Shown here in pieces: positions 11,371 through 22,689 of a stretch of 64,000 bases of DNA. The position numbers were made by a program, and so were the translations under genes. Source of the DNA: Kingdonia uniflora (taxonomy: Eukaryota; Streptophyta; Magnoliopsida; Ranunculales; Circaeasteraceae); assembly GCA_014058105.1 (NCBI GenBank), contig JACGCM010000018.1, positions 496,001-560,000 of the forward strand. The letters are read 5' to 3'. Numbering within the stretch: the first letter of the stretch is position 1; every line of letters starts with the position of its first letter. Under the pieces are notes generated by a model that saw only the letters and a list, made by a program, of their open reading frames with translations, was not told the DNA's origin and searched no databases.

Positions 11371-12640
11371 TATTGGAATTTTTCAAAACATGTACCTCAT
11401 TTTGAGCCTTGAACCCATGACTTCTTAGCCATTTATTTTATGTGACTCCTAAACTATAGCCTAAAGTTTAGTCTCACATTATTTATAAAGAATAGATAAA
11501 CTAAACATATAAGGTAGTACCCATGTGACATGTGTGTAGCACGTGACAAAGAGAAAGTGTATAGGTGTGTGTGTGAGAGATAGGATTTTATACCCTAGAC
11601 ACACTTGGACCTCTCTCGGTTGACCCGGTAGGCCGGGTCGACTCGAACTTGGGATTGGGCAATTGGCTCTTCTGGCTCTAGAGGCCTTGGGGGTCCTTTG
11701 GGCTTGGGTTAGGCTCACCCTAATCTTTTTAACAAAAAGTTATCTTTGGTTTGGGCTTGGCTTGACTTGGTTGTTTGGTCTTTGGTCTTTACACTCTTTT
11801 CTCCACAACAAATGGTTAAGACCTAATCTTTAGGGAGACACGTCTCACACGTTTGAATAGAGAGCCATTGTAAAACCTTTCTCTATAAATATCTTTGGTT
11901 ACCACCTTCTAAAAAAGGCAGAAAAAACTAGTTTCATCTCTTCCTCTCTGTGTTCAAACTCTTTCTCTCTCATTCATTTGTACGGTTTACTGAGGTGCAA
12001 ATATATTGTTATTGTACGTAGACTTCCGGTACTAAAGTTACTGTATATGCTCGTTATATCCTAGAAAAGATCAAACCATTTATCTGTACCCGAGGTAGGT
12101 CAAAATACTCTTTAAAGAGAAGGCGACCCACGCCTCGAGCTGTTACTATTTTGTTACCGAAGCTTGTTGTGCTATTATTTACCAGAATTTCACTTAATTT
12201 AAACATTGATATTGTGCACTGTTTACCAGAATATAACCTGCCTGTTGTTCTTGCGCTAATAACCTGCTGTATACATTGTTGTTTACCGGAGTATAACCCA
12301 ACCTGCCTCCTGTTGTTGTTGTTGTTTACCAGACAACAACCTGCCTCCTGTTTATTGCTGCTGCTAGTAAAACTTGCCTGTTCTTGCTGCTGTTATTCTA
12401 CTCTGTACAACTGCTGCCTATTGCTGCCTATAATTCAGACCTGCTTGTAAAACTGTTGTTATTGCTGCCTATAATTTCATGCTACTGTTGTTGTTATTAG
12501 CTGTTGTTTATTACCAAAGTATTAACTGATGAACACCTTGCTACTGAATACCGTGTTGCTACAACTATTCTGATTTCCTACTTGTTGTTGCTCAATTAAA
12601 GGGAAAGCTATTTTACAGGTTCATAAACATTTTTTCTACA
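11371..12640 (+). repeat. Probable 3' LTR of copia A
   Basis: It follows the polypurine tract. A plant TATA-like ctctataaatatc at about 11880 suggests the LTR promoter, followed by a leader with repeated ctgcctgttgttgttg-type motifs (12150-12600). The proposed end ctaca at 12636-12640 gives a CA terminus; the start reads TA rather than TG, which may be decay. The partner LTR is outside the window, so both limits are provisional. Short open frames here (12151-12450) are low-complexity and not believed to be genes. Confidence 0.5.
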
Positions 12641-12810
12641 TTATTTAATTTGCAAATAGGTAAAATCTAGAAGAAAAATTATCACTTGCCCACTTATCTA
12701 CATATCAGTCTTATTATTTTTATTAGTTTTGGCAAATATACTTTTCATACAAAATACAAAGTAAGAAAATTAAACATTTTCAGAGAATATGAAAGAGTAA
12801 GAGCTGATAA

Positions 12811-13669
12811 TAGAGTGGCAACGGGTCAGGTTCGGGTCGGGTCTTCCTACTTGAGGACCCGTAACCATTTAAGTCGGGTATATCGGGTTCGGGTCTTAAC
12901 AAGACCGTCCCAAACCCGGATCCATTTAAATTTTGAGTTTTTAGTCGAGTTCGGGTCCGACCTTTGACATATCTTACTTCTTGCATCAGTTTGGTAAACA
13001 TTTCTTACAGAACCTTGTAATTATATATCATATAATAATACTCTGACTTGACATCAAAATTCACTTACAAACTAGAATAATTCAAATACAAATGTACAAG
13101 CACATATCAAAAACATAATTTATAAAGTATATTCCCAATAAAACACCTCATATCTTGCTAAAGTAGATGAAATTAAATTCACATAAGAAAATTAAGTCTT
13201 ACTATAATAATAGAAAATAAGCAAACCGGTTTAAAAAGTTCAGTATCATAAATAAACGGTACTCCAAATTAATAAATGATACAAAATCTATAAGATCTAG
13301 GTTCATCTTTTATTGTACTTCCAACTTGGAAAAAATATTTCACTCATGATATCAACCAAACAAACAAAATCAAAATTCAAGATTGGCATATACAATAAAC
13401 TAAGTAAAATACTTATGACTTCAAGAAATTACCTCATAATAATATTAATATTCACCATCTTCTTAAAGTTAAACACTTAAACTTGGGTTTTAATCGGGTC
13501 GACCCGAATACCCGAAATACCCATCGAGTTTTATATCATCGGGTTCGGGTCCTATCGGGTCGGGTCATAAAAGACCCAAATTTAAATGGGTTGTAGAAAA
13601 GAGGATCCAAACCCGACCCAAATGACTTCGGTTCGGGTTCGGGTAATCGGTTCTACATTGCCACCCCTA
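12811..13669. mobile_element. hAT-like non-autonomous element 1
   Basis: Ends are inverted: TAGAGTGGCAA at the left and, on the other strand, TAGGGGTGGCAA at the right. Inside each end lies a 150-190 bp zone dense in gggtcgggt/acccgaccc words, in inverted arrangement. Flanks are gctgataa (12803-12810) and gttgatat (13670-13677), an 8-bp target duplication with two mismatches. The TAGGGGTGGCAA terminus and 8-bp duplication fit the hAT superfamily. The AT-rich middle holds no transposase. Confidence 0.72.
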
Positions 13670-15539
13670 GTTGATATAGATAAAGAAATTAGATTTCAAA
13701 TATGATGATAATATGTAGAGAGCATTATGGAGAAAAATGGCCTAAACACACGAATATAGAAAATAAGACAGGGAGTGTCCGAAAGAAGATAAAGATGATA
13801 TATTCAAAGATAAAAGGTATGGCGTGATATAAAGAGATTGACAATTTGATATAGAAATACATAGAAAAAAACAAGAAGAGAAAATACAAAGATTTAATGT
13901 AGACAGAAGGTACAGATAGAAGATTTGTAGAGGAAAATCGAAGCACAAAAAAATATGGAGATAGAATCAAGAGAGATTTGGTAAGAAAATCTAGTGTACA
14001 CTCTCAAAAATAAATATCTAGTGTTATAGTATTAAAGCGATTAAGAGAGCAAAAAGTCAGTTATAAGATTTATAAACAATGGAAGAATATGTCATTTCTC
14101 CGAAAACCAAATGATATTGTTAATCATGCTGATATTTCCAATTTATTAAATGATAAAGAGAGATTAAACATGAAGCTCTTACTCATATTTGCAGTAGTGT
14201 CAACATCTATTTCCACGATATTAAATGACAATTGAATCATAATGGAGGATTATGTTTTACCCAATGAGGGCATACAACGGATACGGGATGGAGGTCTCCT
14301 GATGCTTCCTGATGGAGAAGGCCAAACACAAGTAGATAAGATATCGGACATATACACATCATAGCTCCTGAGACGACTACTTTTGATTCACTTGATTTCA
14401 GACAGCACATACTTTTTCTTTCAGCACCAATCACGATCTTTGATCGATATCCACCATATTTGTGGCTATAATGTTCAATGCGGCCGGCCCTTACATCAAA
14501 TGACTAATCTAATGGTAATTCCCTATCAGTATCCATGACACTTTTGGCTATTGCGCTAGACGACGCGGTCCCTACTGAACAAGACGGACCCTATATCTAA
14601 ATCCAAATGGTCCAGAGCTAGTGGGGTCCACCAAGTATCTCAATTTTGTGATGGCCGAATAAGTATCCGTGATGTGTTTTTCCTTTTATAGGCAAATGCC
14701 TGTAACGTGTGATACAGGACGTTGTCGCCCTCCAACTTGGAAAACAACAAGAATGGGAAATAACCGATATGATGAACTTTTACGGTTTAACTAAGTTTCC
14801 ACCAACCACTCTGCGATAATTGCACTTACCAATACTTTTTCATAAACAAGGGATGTTGACGAGTCACTTTTGAGGAGCCCCTCCCATTGACATGGCGTCT
14901 GAGCTCAGTTTCCAAGTGAACAACAGTTCTTGATACATCATATTTGAACACTTCCTCATCAATTTAATCCTGAAATTGCTCATAGTCCATATCCTATTTC
15001 ACCTGTTTTCTGAGAAATCAGAGAGGGAAAAATAACTCCATCAGCAATCCATAAATTTATCAAATTTTGTGAAAATAAAGATTGTTTTATCATACTCTAC
15101 AGTTGTAACCACTAGAATACCATCACCTGCACATGATGTACAGGATATCTCAATCACTGACCTGCACTTTATGCACCACCAATAATTTTTTTTATTTTGT
15201 GTGGTCATAGAAGAAAAGTTCAAAGATATACCATAAATAGCAATTGAACTAACTTCAGATCCTAATATACAGAGCAATCCAGAAGTTGCCTATTTTTAGC
15301 CAAAGTGGTATCTCTCTGTTGTCAGGTTTTAGTTTTCTGTTAACTTGAGTCAAAAGAATTGAGAAGAAACTGCCTCTATTCTATCTGCTTTGAGAGGGAG
15401 GAATTTCATTAACCTATCCTCCTGGGCATGGTTTAAATTCCTACCTCTTCCGCCCATTCTTAATTTTTTTTTCCTTAGGAGAATATACAACAGGGTCTCA
15501 TCGTTAATAATTCCGAATATTTAGTCCCCAGGAAATCCA
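13670..15539. other. Non-coding region upstream of CIPK
   Basis: No reading frame with recognisable content. It is AT-rich up to about 14450 and mixed afterwards. The last part should hold the CIPK promoter and 5' leader, but no single TATA box or regulatory motif could be chosen with confidence. Confidence 0.4.
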
Positions 15540-16219
15540 ATGGAGAAGAAAGGGACTATCTTGATGCAGAGGTACGAACTTGGCCAGATGCTTGGTCAAG
15601 GAACCTTTGCAAAGGTTTACCATGCACGAAATCTAGTATCAGGGCAAAGCGTCGCAATTAAGGTAATTGACAAAGAGAAGGTCCTGAAGGTTGGGATGAT
15701 TGATCATATTAAACGAGAGATATCCGTGATGAGACTCGTTAAACACCCGAATGTTGTTCAATTGTACGAAGTTATGGCTAGCAAAACCAAGATCTACTTC
15801 GCAATGGAGTATGTGAGGGGTGGGGAGCTTTTCAACAAGGTAGCTAAAGGAAAGCTCAAAGAAGATGTTGCACGCAAATATTTCCAACAATTGGTCGGTG
15901 CAATTGATTTCTGCCATAGCCGAGGGGTTTACCACAGAGATCTGAAGCCAGAGAATCTTCTTCTCGACGAGAATGGAAATCTCAAAGTTACGGACTTTGG
16001 CTTGAGCGCTCTATTGGACTCGTGAAGACAAGATGGGCTTCTCCATACGACGTGTGGGACTCCGGCATATGTCGCACCGGAAGTTATAAATAAGAAGGCG
16101 TATGATGGAGCAAAAGCTAATGTATGGTCTTGTGGTGTAGTTCCTTTTGTTCTAATGGCAGGTTATCTACCTTTTCAAAACACAAATCTCATGGAGATGT
16201 ATAAGAAAATAAGCAAAGG
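15540..16219 (+). pseudogene. CBL-interacting protein kinase (CIPK), 5' part: kinase domain
   Basis: CIPKs are plant Ser/Thr kinases (SnRK3 group) activated by calcineurin-B-like calcium sensors. From the ATG at 15540 the protein shows the Gly loop [10 protein letters not shown] (residues 19-27), VAIK with Lys41, Glu60, the catalytic loop HRDLKPEN (Asp134) and DFG (Asp152-Gly154). An in-frame TGA at 16023-16025 stops it after LSALLDS. Beyond the stop the same frame continues with [20 protein letters not shown], the activation segment. The conserved Asp of the DxWSxG motif is Asn (ANVWSCGV) and a following Leu is Pro. The frame runs to the insertion at 16220. Removing the insert and one AAAGG copy restores the frame to the 3' part, for a 448-residue protein without introns. 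That fits the intronless CIPK clade. Confidence 0.93.
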
Positions 16220-17030
16220 TGTGACGACCTACCGAACGCCGGCCAAATCCACCCGAGCGTTTTGAGTTCTGTCCGAATGTATTTGTTCTCTATATCTTAA
16301 TATAGCTCCACGCCAAGTTTCGTCGCAATCGGATTCAGTTAAGGGGGCGAAAAGATCCAGTACGCTTCGTCTCATGTTTTAACGTTTCCTTTTAGAAATT
16401 GACTATTCACTTAGTAGCTATATTAAGGAGGAACCTTGGTCCGATCCTCCCCATGACTAAAAGAGCTTTAATACTTGGTCATCAAGGACCCCCGCTCATG
16501 AACTATCTACAAGGGATAGTTATGAGTTCCCCTAGGCCTAGGGAAGGCTAGGGGACATTGCCTCGCAATGCGGGCCGGTTTTCAATAAAGGGCTTCATAT
16601 GGTGCCGCTATGCCTCGCGGGCTATCCGAGGCGCACCGCCCCTTACAGATGGACAATATAAATAGTCCAGGCTCATCGCCCCTTGAGATATGAGTCCCTT
16701 ATGTGGAAACTGGCATATTGAGCTACCCTGATCCGCTACAGGACAGGTGTGCTATCCGTACCTCGCGCGCGTCACGAGAGATTACGCTGTAGGGATTATT
16801 GAGGGAACCTTCAGCGTTATTGCCTATACCAAATACATATTCGATGACCCCTCACGAGTATCCAGGATTATCCAGATGTCGCTCTAGCATCCGTGGGTTG
16901 TATGCCACTGGCGCGCCGCGCCCGTGAAGATGGCTGGTACACGCCGACCGCGAGTCCATGTACGCCGCGCGGTCCCTTATTCCGCTGTACTCCGGGAACT
17001 GTAGAGGCGGTCCCGGGCTGGGCCGTGACA
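16220..17030 (+). repeat. 5' LTR of the element in CIPK
   Basis: 811 bp, TG…CA, GC-richer than the surroundings. It contains acaatataaatag at about 16673, a possible TATA box. It is near-identical to 19942-20752. Confidence 0.93.
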
Positions 17031-17032
17031 GA

Positions 17033-17044
17033 TGGTATCAGAAC
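17033..17044 (+). other. Primer binding site of the element in CIPK
   Basis: tggtatcagaac, two bases inside the LTR. It matches the standard plant initiator-Met tRNA site tggtatcagagc except at one base. Confidence 0.85.
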
Positions 17045-19941
17045 GAGAATAACTTGTTAATGCTTAGCTCTTGAGTTGGTAGAGCGTATATAGATTGTGC
17101 CTACGTCTGCCAGAGCTAGACTAGTTGGGTCTAGGCTAATCCGAGCAAGGCTTGCTGGGCGTTTGCTTGTCAGAGCGTAGATGGGTTGTGCCTACGTCCG
17201 CCAGAGTAAAAAGAGTAATGATTCCCGAGTTGGTAGTATGGGATACCCATTTGGCAGTTGTTCTCTCCAGAGCCGTAGTTGCTCCATAGAGATGATACAA
17301 GCACCGTTGTGAATGCTTATAGAGTGTGTTGCCTACATGTCAGTTGATATTGGACGCAAGAGAAAGGCTCCATATTCGAGTGCGGGATTGCTCAAGTTAA
17401 GTGTGCTTTGGACAATGACGCTAAGAGGATGGATTAAGATTTGAGTTGGACGCGATGATCTATATCGTTGGTTGTCTCTAGAAGACTGGTCAGTGTCGCA
17501 GATGCTCTATGAAGAATAGTAATAGAGCGATCTAGCAGGTTGTTATCGCATTCGGTCCGTATCCGCGCTGCGAAGTTTAGTAACAGTTGTGAGCAAGGAC
17601 GATGCCCCTCAGCAGAGATCGATATGGTCAGTGTCAGTTACCGAGTACTTTCGTGTGGAAGCTGCGAAGCTTGGATTGGTTGGAATTTCTTAGTGTTTAC
17701 AGAAGATTGAAGAATCCTGAGAGATACTCGTTGCGATTGTCCTGAGTTGGACAAAGAGACGTTCCGGAGGTGAATGTCATGAGCCAAAGATGAAGCGACA
17801 TGAAGTAACAAATGATGACATGGTTTGGGTCCCGAGTTTGCACACAGTGATATCGTCGGGTAGACGTCGAGGGCAGAGTGACTCGTTGTGACGCGATATG
17901 AACTGCGACCTCCAAGATAGGCTGTCGCTTGTCTGCAGTTGGTCCCTTATTACATAGGACACTGCTTTGATCACTCCAAAAGGCAAGTTGCTGAGTGATG
18001 TTGGTTCTCTGGCTCCGTAGTGAGTTTCTGGTTTGTCGGTATTCGAGTGCTCTAGCCGTGTTGATCCATGTTGTTCCACAAGATGGTTCTGGGTCATTTA
18101 AGCTCACAGATTGATGAAGACTCACGTTTCTGAAGGTTAGTAAGTTACGTGGTCGTCGCAGAACAGAGTTGAGCTTCAGTCAGTTGTGCGGGTTACCTCA
18201 AACATGATCTCAGATGGAAGATTGCTCAAGGATGAAAGATCCTGAGCGGAATTGGATGTTAGTTTCCCAATTCCTTATCACTTGGTGGTTGGCGGTAGGG
18301 ATAGAGTACCCGCGCCTCGTTCTTTCTTTGTATCGATGGAGTGTCGTTAGAAGACCACATCTTAGTGACCGGCTAGAGTTGGCTACGCTTGTTAAAGCTA
18401 GTTCAAGAGACAGAGAATGGCCACGCTTCAGTTGAAAGATGATTGCGACAGTATGAAGGTTGGTCTCCGCGAGTTTGATAGCACCTGGACATGGAAAACC
18501 AACGAGCTCAGGGCGATAGGTGCAGTGATAGTATCTTGTTCCCAAGTTCCCCAAGTACTCAGGTTGGAGTAGGGATGTAGAGATGGAGAAACGCTTCAGT
18601 AGTCTATTAGTTATATGTCACAGTTTTGTTCTCGACGCGGACGTCGAGCTTATTGAGTGTGGGAAGAGCTGTAAGTTGTGACGCAGAGGTACGCAGGTTC
18701 CAGCATGGGTCATTACCACCAGAGTTTGGAAAGTATAGATGCCAGTGTTAAGTCCTCGTTAGAGAAGGGGCATTGAGAAGTCCTCGTCAGAGAAGAGGCA
18801 TTGAGAAGTCCTCCTTAAAGAGTGAGGCAGATTAGAGTCCTCCGAAGTGGAGAGACCTTTGGGGACGCCGGAGTAGCGATCACCCTTCCTGCAGTCAAGT
18901 TAGGTGCAGATGCCATCCAGCGTTTCATAGGTTAGATGATGGCCTACTACGAAGTGGTAGAGCATAAACGCGGCTGCACAGATAGATGTCCCATGGGTTT
19001 TAGAAGTTCACACAGGACGTCTTTATGGCGGACCTCGATGGTTAGCTGGCGGTAGGGAACAGAGTACCCGCGCCTAGATAGGCTGCCTCGATGGTTTTGT
19101 TGGCGGTAGGGACCAAAGTACCCACGCCTCATTGAGAGTATGCTACCTTCTAGGAGCTACCCTCCCTTGCCCAAGTGAACAATGAGTACCAGTTCAGTTC
19201 TATACTGGTAAGGCTAGAGTGCCGCATCATGATGTTGTACCCCAGATGGTCCGTAAGAAGGGCGGACATGGTTTGAAGACCTTCACAGAGTTGATTGAAG
19301 GGCAATCAGGAAGTTCAGTGTACGGCAGATGTTCCGTGCAGCTGGGGAGAGTTTACCCCTTGGTTATAGAAGACTTGCTTCTTACCACTCGTAGATGAAG
19401 AGTGAAGTTTGAAGCCTAGATTCACAGAAGATTGAACTCTCGAGCAGCGAAGGCATTGTGCGACTCGAAAGTGAGCGTACTTTTGGGACGGGATTGCAGA
19501 TATCCTCGTCGGGCTGTCCGGAGGAGACGCCCTTGGTTTGTCGAGGAGCGACATTCCGCATAGTGTCAGGGGAGAAGGCGCTTAGCAGCAGAATGCAGCG
19601 CATTTCAGAGGGCGCGATGCTAGCGTGCACCGCCCATACATTTTTCAGAAGGTTTGAGACCAAGAGACAATACCCAGACGAGAAGGCAGACTCCAGTCGT
19701 ATGAAGGTTCGGTCACTACGCACTTCAGTTGGAATGGGCGAAGTTATGGTTCAGTTTTGAAGACACAGTTGTCAGCATCGAGACTAGCAGTTGGGCTCAG
19801 TATCCTCTAGTACAGAAGAAGATATAGTACTCTGAACTAAGTGTGGGAGAGTTGTTGGTTTCTTGAAGATGCAGAAGATTGAATCCTTGCAGAGCCGTAT
19901 TGAAGAAGGTACTCGACGAGGACGTCGAGAGTGCGGGAGGG
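17045..19941 (+). other. Non-coding internal region of the element in CIPK
   Basis: No retroviral domain can be read in six frames; the short open frames on both strands lack motifs. Repeated modules are visible: gttgtgcctacgtc-gccagag twice (about 17095 and 17187); ggcggtaggga plus agtacccgcgcct three times (about 18290, 19050 and 19105); and aagtcctcgt-agagaag-ggcattgag in tandem (about 18750-18810). Purine-rich agtgtggga runs resembling the polypurine tract recur at about 18655 and 19840, and gacgtcgag words occur at about 18640 and 19921. These suggest an internal region built by local duplication. Confidence 0.7.
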
Positions 19942-20752
19942 TGTGAGGACCTACCGAACGCCGACCAAATCCACCTGAGCGTTTTGAGTTCTGTCTGAAT
20001 GTATTTGTTCTCTATATCCTAATATAGCTCCACGCCAAGTTTCGTCGCAATCGGATTCAGTTAAGGGGGCGAAAAGGTCCAGTACGCTTCGTCTCATGTT
20101 TTAACGTTTTCTTTTGGAAATTGACTATTCACTTAGTAGCTATATTAAGGAGGAACCTTGGTCCGATCCTCCCCATGACTAAAAGAGCTTTAATGCTTGG
20201 TCATCAAGGACCTCGGCTCATGGACTATCTACAAGGGATAGTTATGAGTTCTTCTAGGCCTAGGGAAGGCTAGGGGACATTGCCTCGCAATGCGGGCCAG
20301 TTTTCAATAAAGGGCTTCATATGGCGCCGCTATGCCCCGCGGGTTATCCGAGAATCACCTCCCCTTACAGATGGACAATATAAATAGTCTAGGCTCGTCG
20401 CCCCTTGAGATATGAGTCCCTTATGTGGAAATTGGCATATTGAGCTACCCTGATCCGCTATAGGACAAGTGTGCTATCCGTACCTCGCGCGCATCGCGAG
20501 AGATTACGCTGTAGGGATTATTGAGGAAACCTTCAGCGTTGTTGCCTATACCGAATACATATTCGATGACCCCTCACGAGTATCCAGGATTATTCGGATG
20601 TCGCTCTAGCATCTGTGGGTTGTATGCCTCTGGCGCGCCGCGCCCGTGAAGATGGCTGGTACACGCCGACCGTGAGTCCGTGTACGCCGCACGGTCCATT
20701 ATTATGCTGTACTCCGAGAATTGTAGAGGCGGTCCCGGGCTGGGCCGTGACA
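19942..20752 (+). repeat. 3' LTR of the element in CIPK
   Basis: 811 bp, same ends as the 5' LTR. It is preceded by the purine run gtgcgggaggg and followed by the AAAGG duplication, where the CIPK frame resumes. An open frame beginning at 20615 inside this LTR happens to be in frame with the CIPK 3' part up to the TAG at 21089. Confidence 0.93.
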
Positions 20753-21424
20753 AAAGGAGACTTTAAATGCCCACAATGGTTACTACCTGAGATCGGGAAG
20801 CTCCTTTCAAGGATCCTCGACCCAAACGTGAGCACACGAGTCTCACTAGCTAAAGTCATGGAGAACTCATGGTTTAAAAAGGGATTCAAACCAGTTGAGG
20901 ACCAACAACCTCAAGAAGAAGAAGAAATGAAGGCTACTAATCTCGGGGACATCCAAGCTGCATTGTCATCCACTTCAGAGAATAATCTGGAGGAGAAAGG
21001 AGAGTCCACGACCTCCATGAAACCCACTTGTTTGAATGCTTTTGATATCATATCTCTATCCCAGGGATTTAATCTATCTGGCTTGTTTTAGAAGGAGAAC
21101 GATCATAAGGGGGAGGCTTGCTTCACAAGTAGAAAGCCACCATCAACAATTGTATCAAGGTTGGAGGAAATCGCTGAGACAGAAAGCTTTAAGGTACAAA
21201 AAAAGGACGGAAAGGTGAAGCTCCAAGGGAGCAAGGAAGGAAGGAAGGGACAGTTGGCAATTGATGCAGAGATCTTTGAGGTTACACCTTCCTTTCATGT
21301 AGTGGAGGTCAAGAAGACGGCTGGTGATACATTGGAATATCATAATTTCTGTAATCAAGAGTTGAAACCTTCGCTAAAGGATATTGTGTGGACTTGGCAA
21401 GGAGGAGAGCAGCCACAAAAATAG
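20753..21424 (+). pseudogene. CIPK, 3' part: kinase end, NAF motif, phosphatase-interaction domain
   Basis: The frame resumes with KGDFKCPQWLLPEIGKLL, RILDPN and MENSWFKKGF, the end of the kinase domain. The regulatory part follows: an acidic Gln/Glu linker, then LNAFDIISLSQGFNLSGLF, the NAF/FISL motif that binds CBL calcium sensors and inhibits the kinase. A TAG at 21089-21091 ends the frame just after it. The same frame continues past the TAG with ACFTSRKP and RLEEIAE, then the PPI-domain region (EVTPSFHVVEVKK, DTLEYHNF, LKDIVWTW), to the natural-looking stop at 21422-21424. With the TGA in the 5' part there are two nonsense codons besides the 4.5-kb insert. Even precise loss of the insert would not restore the gene. 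Confidence 0.92.
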
Positions 21425-21614
21425 TTACAACCTGTCTAGGTTCATGTTTCAACTGACTAGAGATTCTAAGGATATTTTCCGCAAACTTGCCATGTACTTA
21501 TATTCTTAATGTTTTCCTTAAAACAACTCATTTTTGTTTTGTAATTTCATTTTAAGCTCAAATCCTACTAAATGTACAGTAGAAAGCGCAGCTACATAAT
21601 GCATATGATTGTTG

Positions 21615-21830
21615 TTTGAGATTACACCTTTTCATGTTTTGGAGGTCAAAAAGGCCACTGCTGATAAGTTGGAATATAAGAGTTTCTATAATCAAGGGTA
21701 GAAACATCTGTTGGCAAGGAGGTGAGCTGTCGCAACCTATTTAGGTTCATTCTTCTACACCTAAAGATTCCTGAGGAATTTTTCCCACAAACTTTTCATA
21801 TTTTCCCAAACAAAACTTTTTCTTTTTTCT
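21615..21830 (+). pseudogene. Partial duplicate of the CIPK 3' end
   Basis: This stretch aligns with 21275 onward, covering the last part of the CIPK PPI domain and the following 3' region. Translated it gives FEITPFHVLEVKKATADKLE against FEVTPSFHVVEVKKTAGDTLE in the gene. It then has a stop and a deletion where the gene reads LKPSLKDIVW. The shared caacct-t-taggttcat block after the stop shows that untranslated sequence was duplicated too. It starts about 190 bases after the CIPK stop. It may be the remnant of a tandem CIPK array or a local slippage duplication. Confidence 0.75.
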
Positions 21831-22236
21831 AAGAAGGAAGCTGGTTATAGAAACCCACATTAATCTAGATAAAAAAGAAAATTATTTGCATTCTATACGG
21901 TATTTTCCACTGCATCATCAGAGCAATCCTGAAGAGATCACTAGGGAATTGGCAAGAGAAAAGAATCAGTAACAAGGAAAATGGGAAGAAAAAAAAATTG
22001 CAGCTTCATTCTGCTTTGTATTACAGTAATTCGATGAGAAGTGTCTAAGTTCCTTCAGTGTCACGACCTCACTCTACGCACATCGATATTGTCACTGCTT
22101 AGCCATACCCTAAGGAGGTGTGAGTTTAACCTGAAAAAGGTGATGTATCATACTTCTCATGGCCACGTACGTATATTTAGAGAAGGGGTGCATCTCTCTA
22201 GGATGTTTTGTCGACGTCACTCTTTCCAAGTTTATT
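21831..22236. other. Unassigned sequence between CIPK remnant and copia B
   Basis: No gene, repeat boundary or motif recognised. Mixed composition; the short open frame at 22041-22277 runs into the copia B LTR and is not believed. Confidence 0.4.
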
Positions 22237-22443
22237 TGTTGAATATAAAATATATGTTGAATATAGAATATACCTAATATAGGATATATACTAAATATAA
22301 AATTCTCTAAATATAAGATATTCTTACTTAGCGCCCAAGAAATTGTAACTATATAAGGAGAAGGTCTTCTTCTATTGTAATGATCGAATAATAATAAAAG
22401 TTAGTCCTTTTTGAATATCTTATTCTTTGTATTAATTTCTACA
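22237..22443 (+). repeat. 5' LTR of copia B
   Basis: TGTTGAATAT…TTCTACA. The first 80 bp consist of short aatata-rich direct subrepeats; a TATA-like aactatataagga lies at about 22350. It pairs with 26125-26330. Confidence 0.93.
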
Positions 22444-22455
22444 TGGCATCAGAGC
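22444..22455 (+). other. Primer binding site of copia B
   Basis: tggcatcagagc directly follows the LTR. It differs by one base from the plant initiator-Met tRNA site tggtatcagagc. Confidence 0.88.
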
Positions 22456-22689
22456 GGGTTCGTTAATTTAACTTGGTTTGAATTGAATTGAATTGAGTTC
22501 TGCTGCGAATTACTGTCACGAAGCTTAATTATGTTATGAAGTTCGAAGTTACTGTACCAGTCTGAAGTATGTAGTAGTTCAAAGACTGTAACAGATACAA
22601 GAAAATTACTGTAGCAGTAGTGTTCAAAGTTACTGTAGCAGTTCGAACATACTGTAGCAGATACCAGAAAATCACTATAGCAGTTCGAC

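Larger units (their letters stand above)
16220..20752 (+). mobile_element. Pol-less LTR retrotransposon (LARD-type) inserted in CIPK
   Basis: Two 811-bp LTRs (16220-17030 and 19942-20752) begin TGTGA and end GTGACA, flanked by the 5-bp duplication AAAGG (16215-16219 and 20753-20757). The first bases inside are an initiator-Met tRNA binding site. A purine run gtgcgggaggg precedes the 3' LTR. The 2.9-kb internal region shows no gag or pol motif in any frame. It is therefore non-autonomous and must have used proteins of another element. Orientation is given by the binding site and purine tract. The LTRs differ at roughly 44 positions by eye (about 5%), mostly transitions. Confidence 0.93.

Noticed and set aside
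12151..12450. 99-codon Leu/Cys-rich open frame
   Set aside because: It is a translation of the low-complexity ctgcctgttgttg repeats in the copia A LTR.
13725..13970. Phe/Ser-rich, membrane-like open frames on the minus strand
   Set aside because: AT-rich low-complexity sequence, two overlapping frames, no homologue or start context.
18214..18435. Plus-strand open frame with a Trp-rich start
   Set aside because: It overlaps minus-strand frames in the non-coding internal region and contains one of the non-coding repeat modules.
17697..19760. Open frames of 60-142 codons on both strands inside the element in CIPK
   Set aside because: No domain, no conserved partner and overlapping frames in several phases; they look like chance frames in GC-richer DNA.
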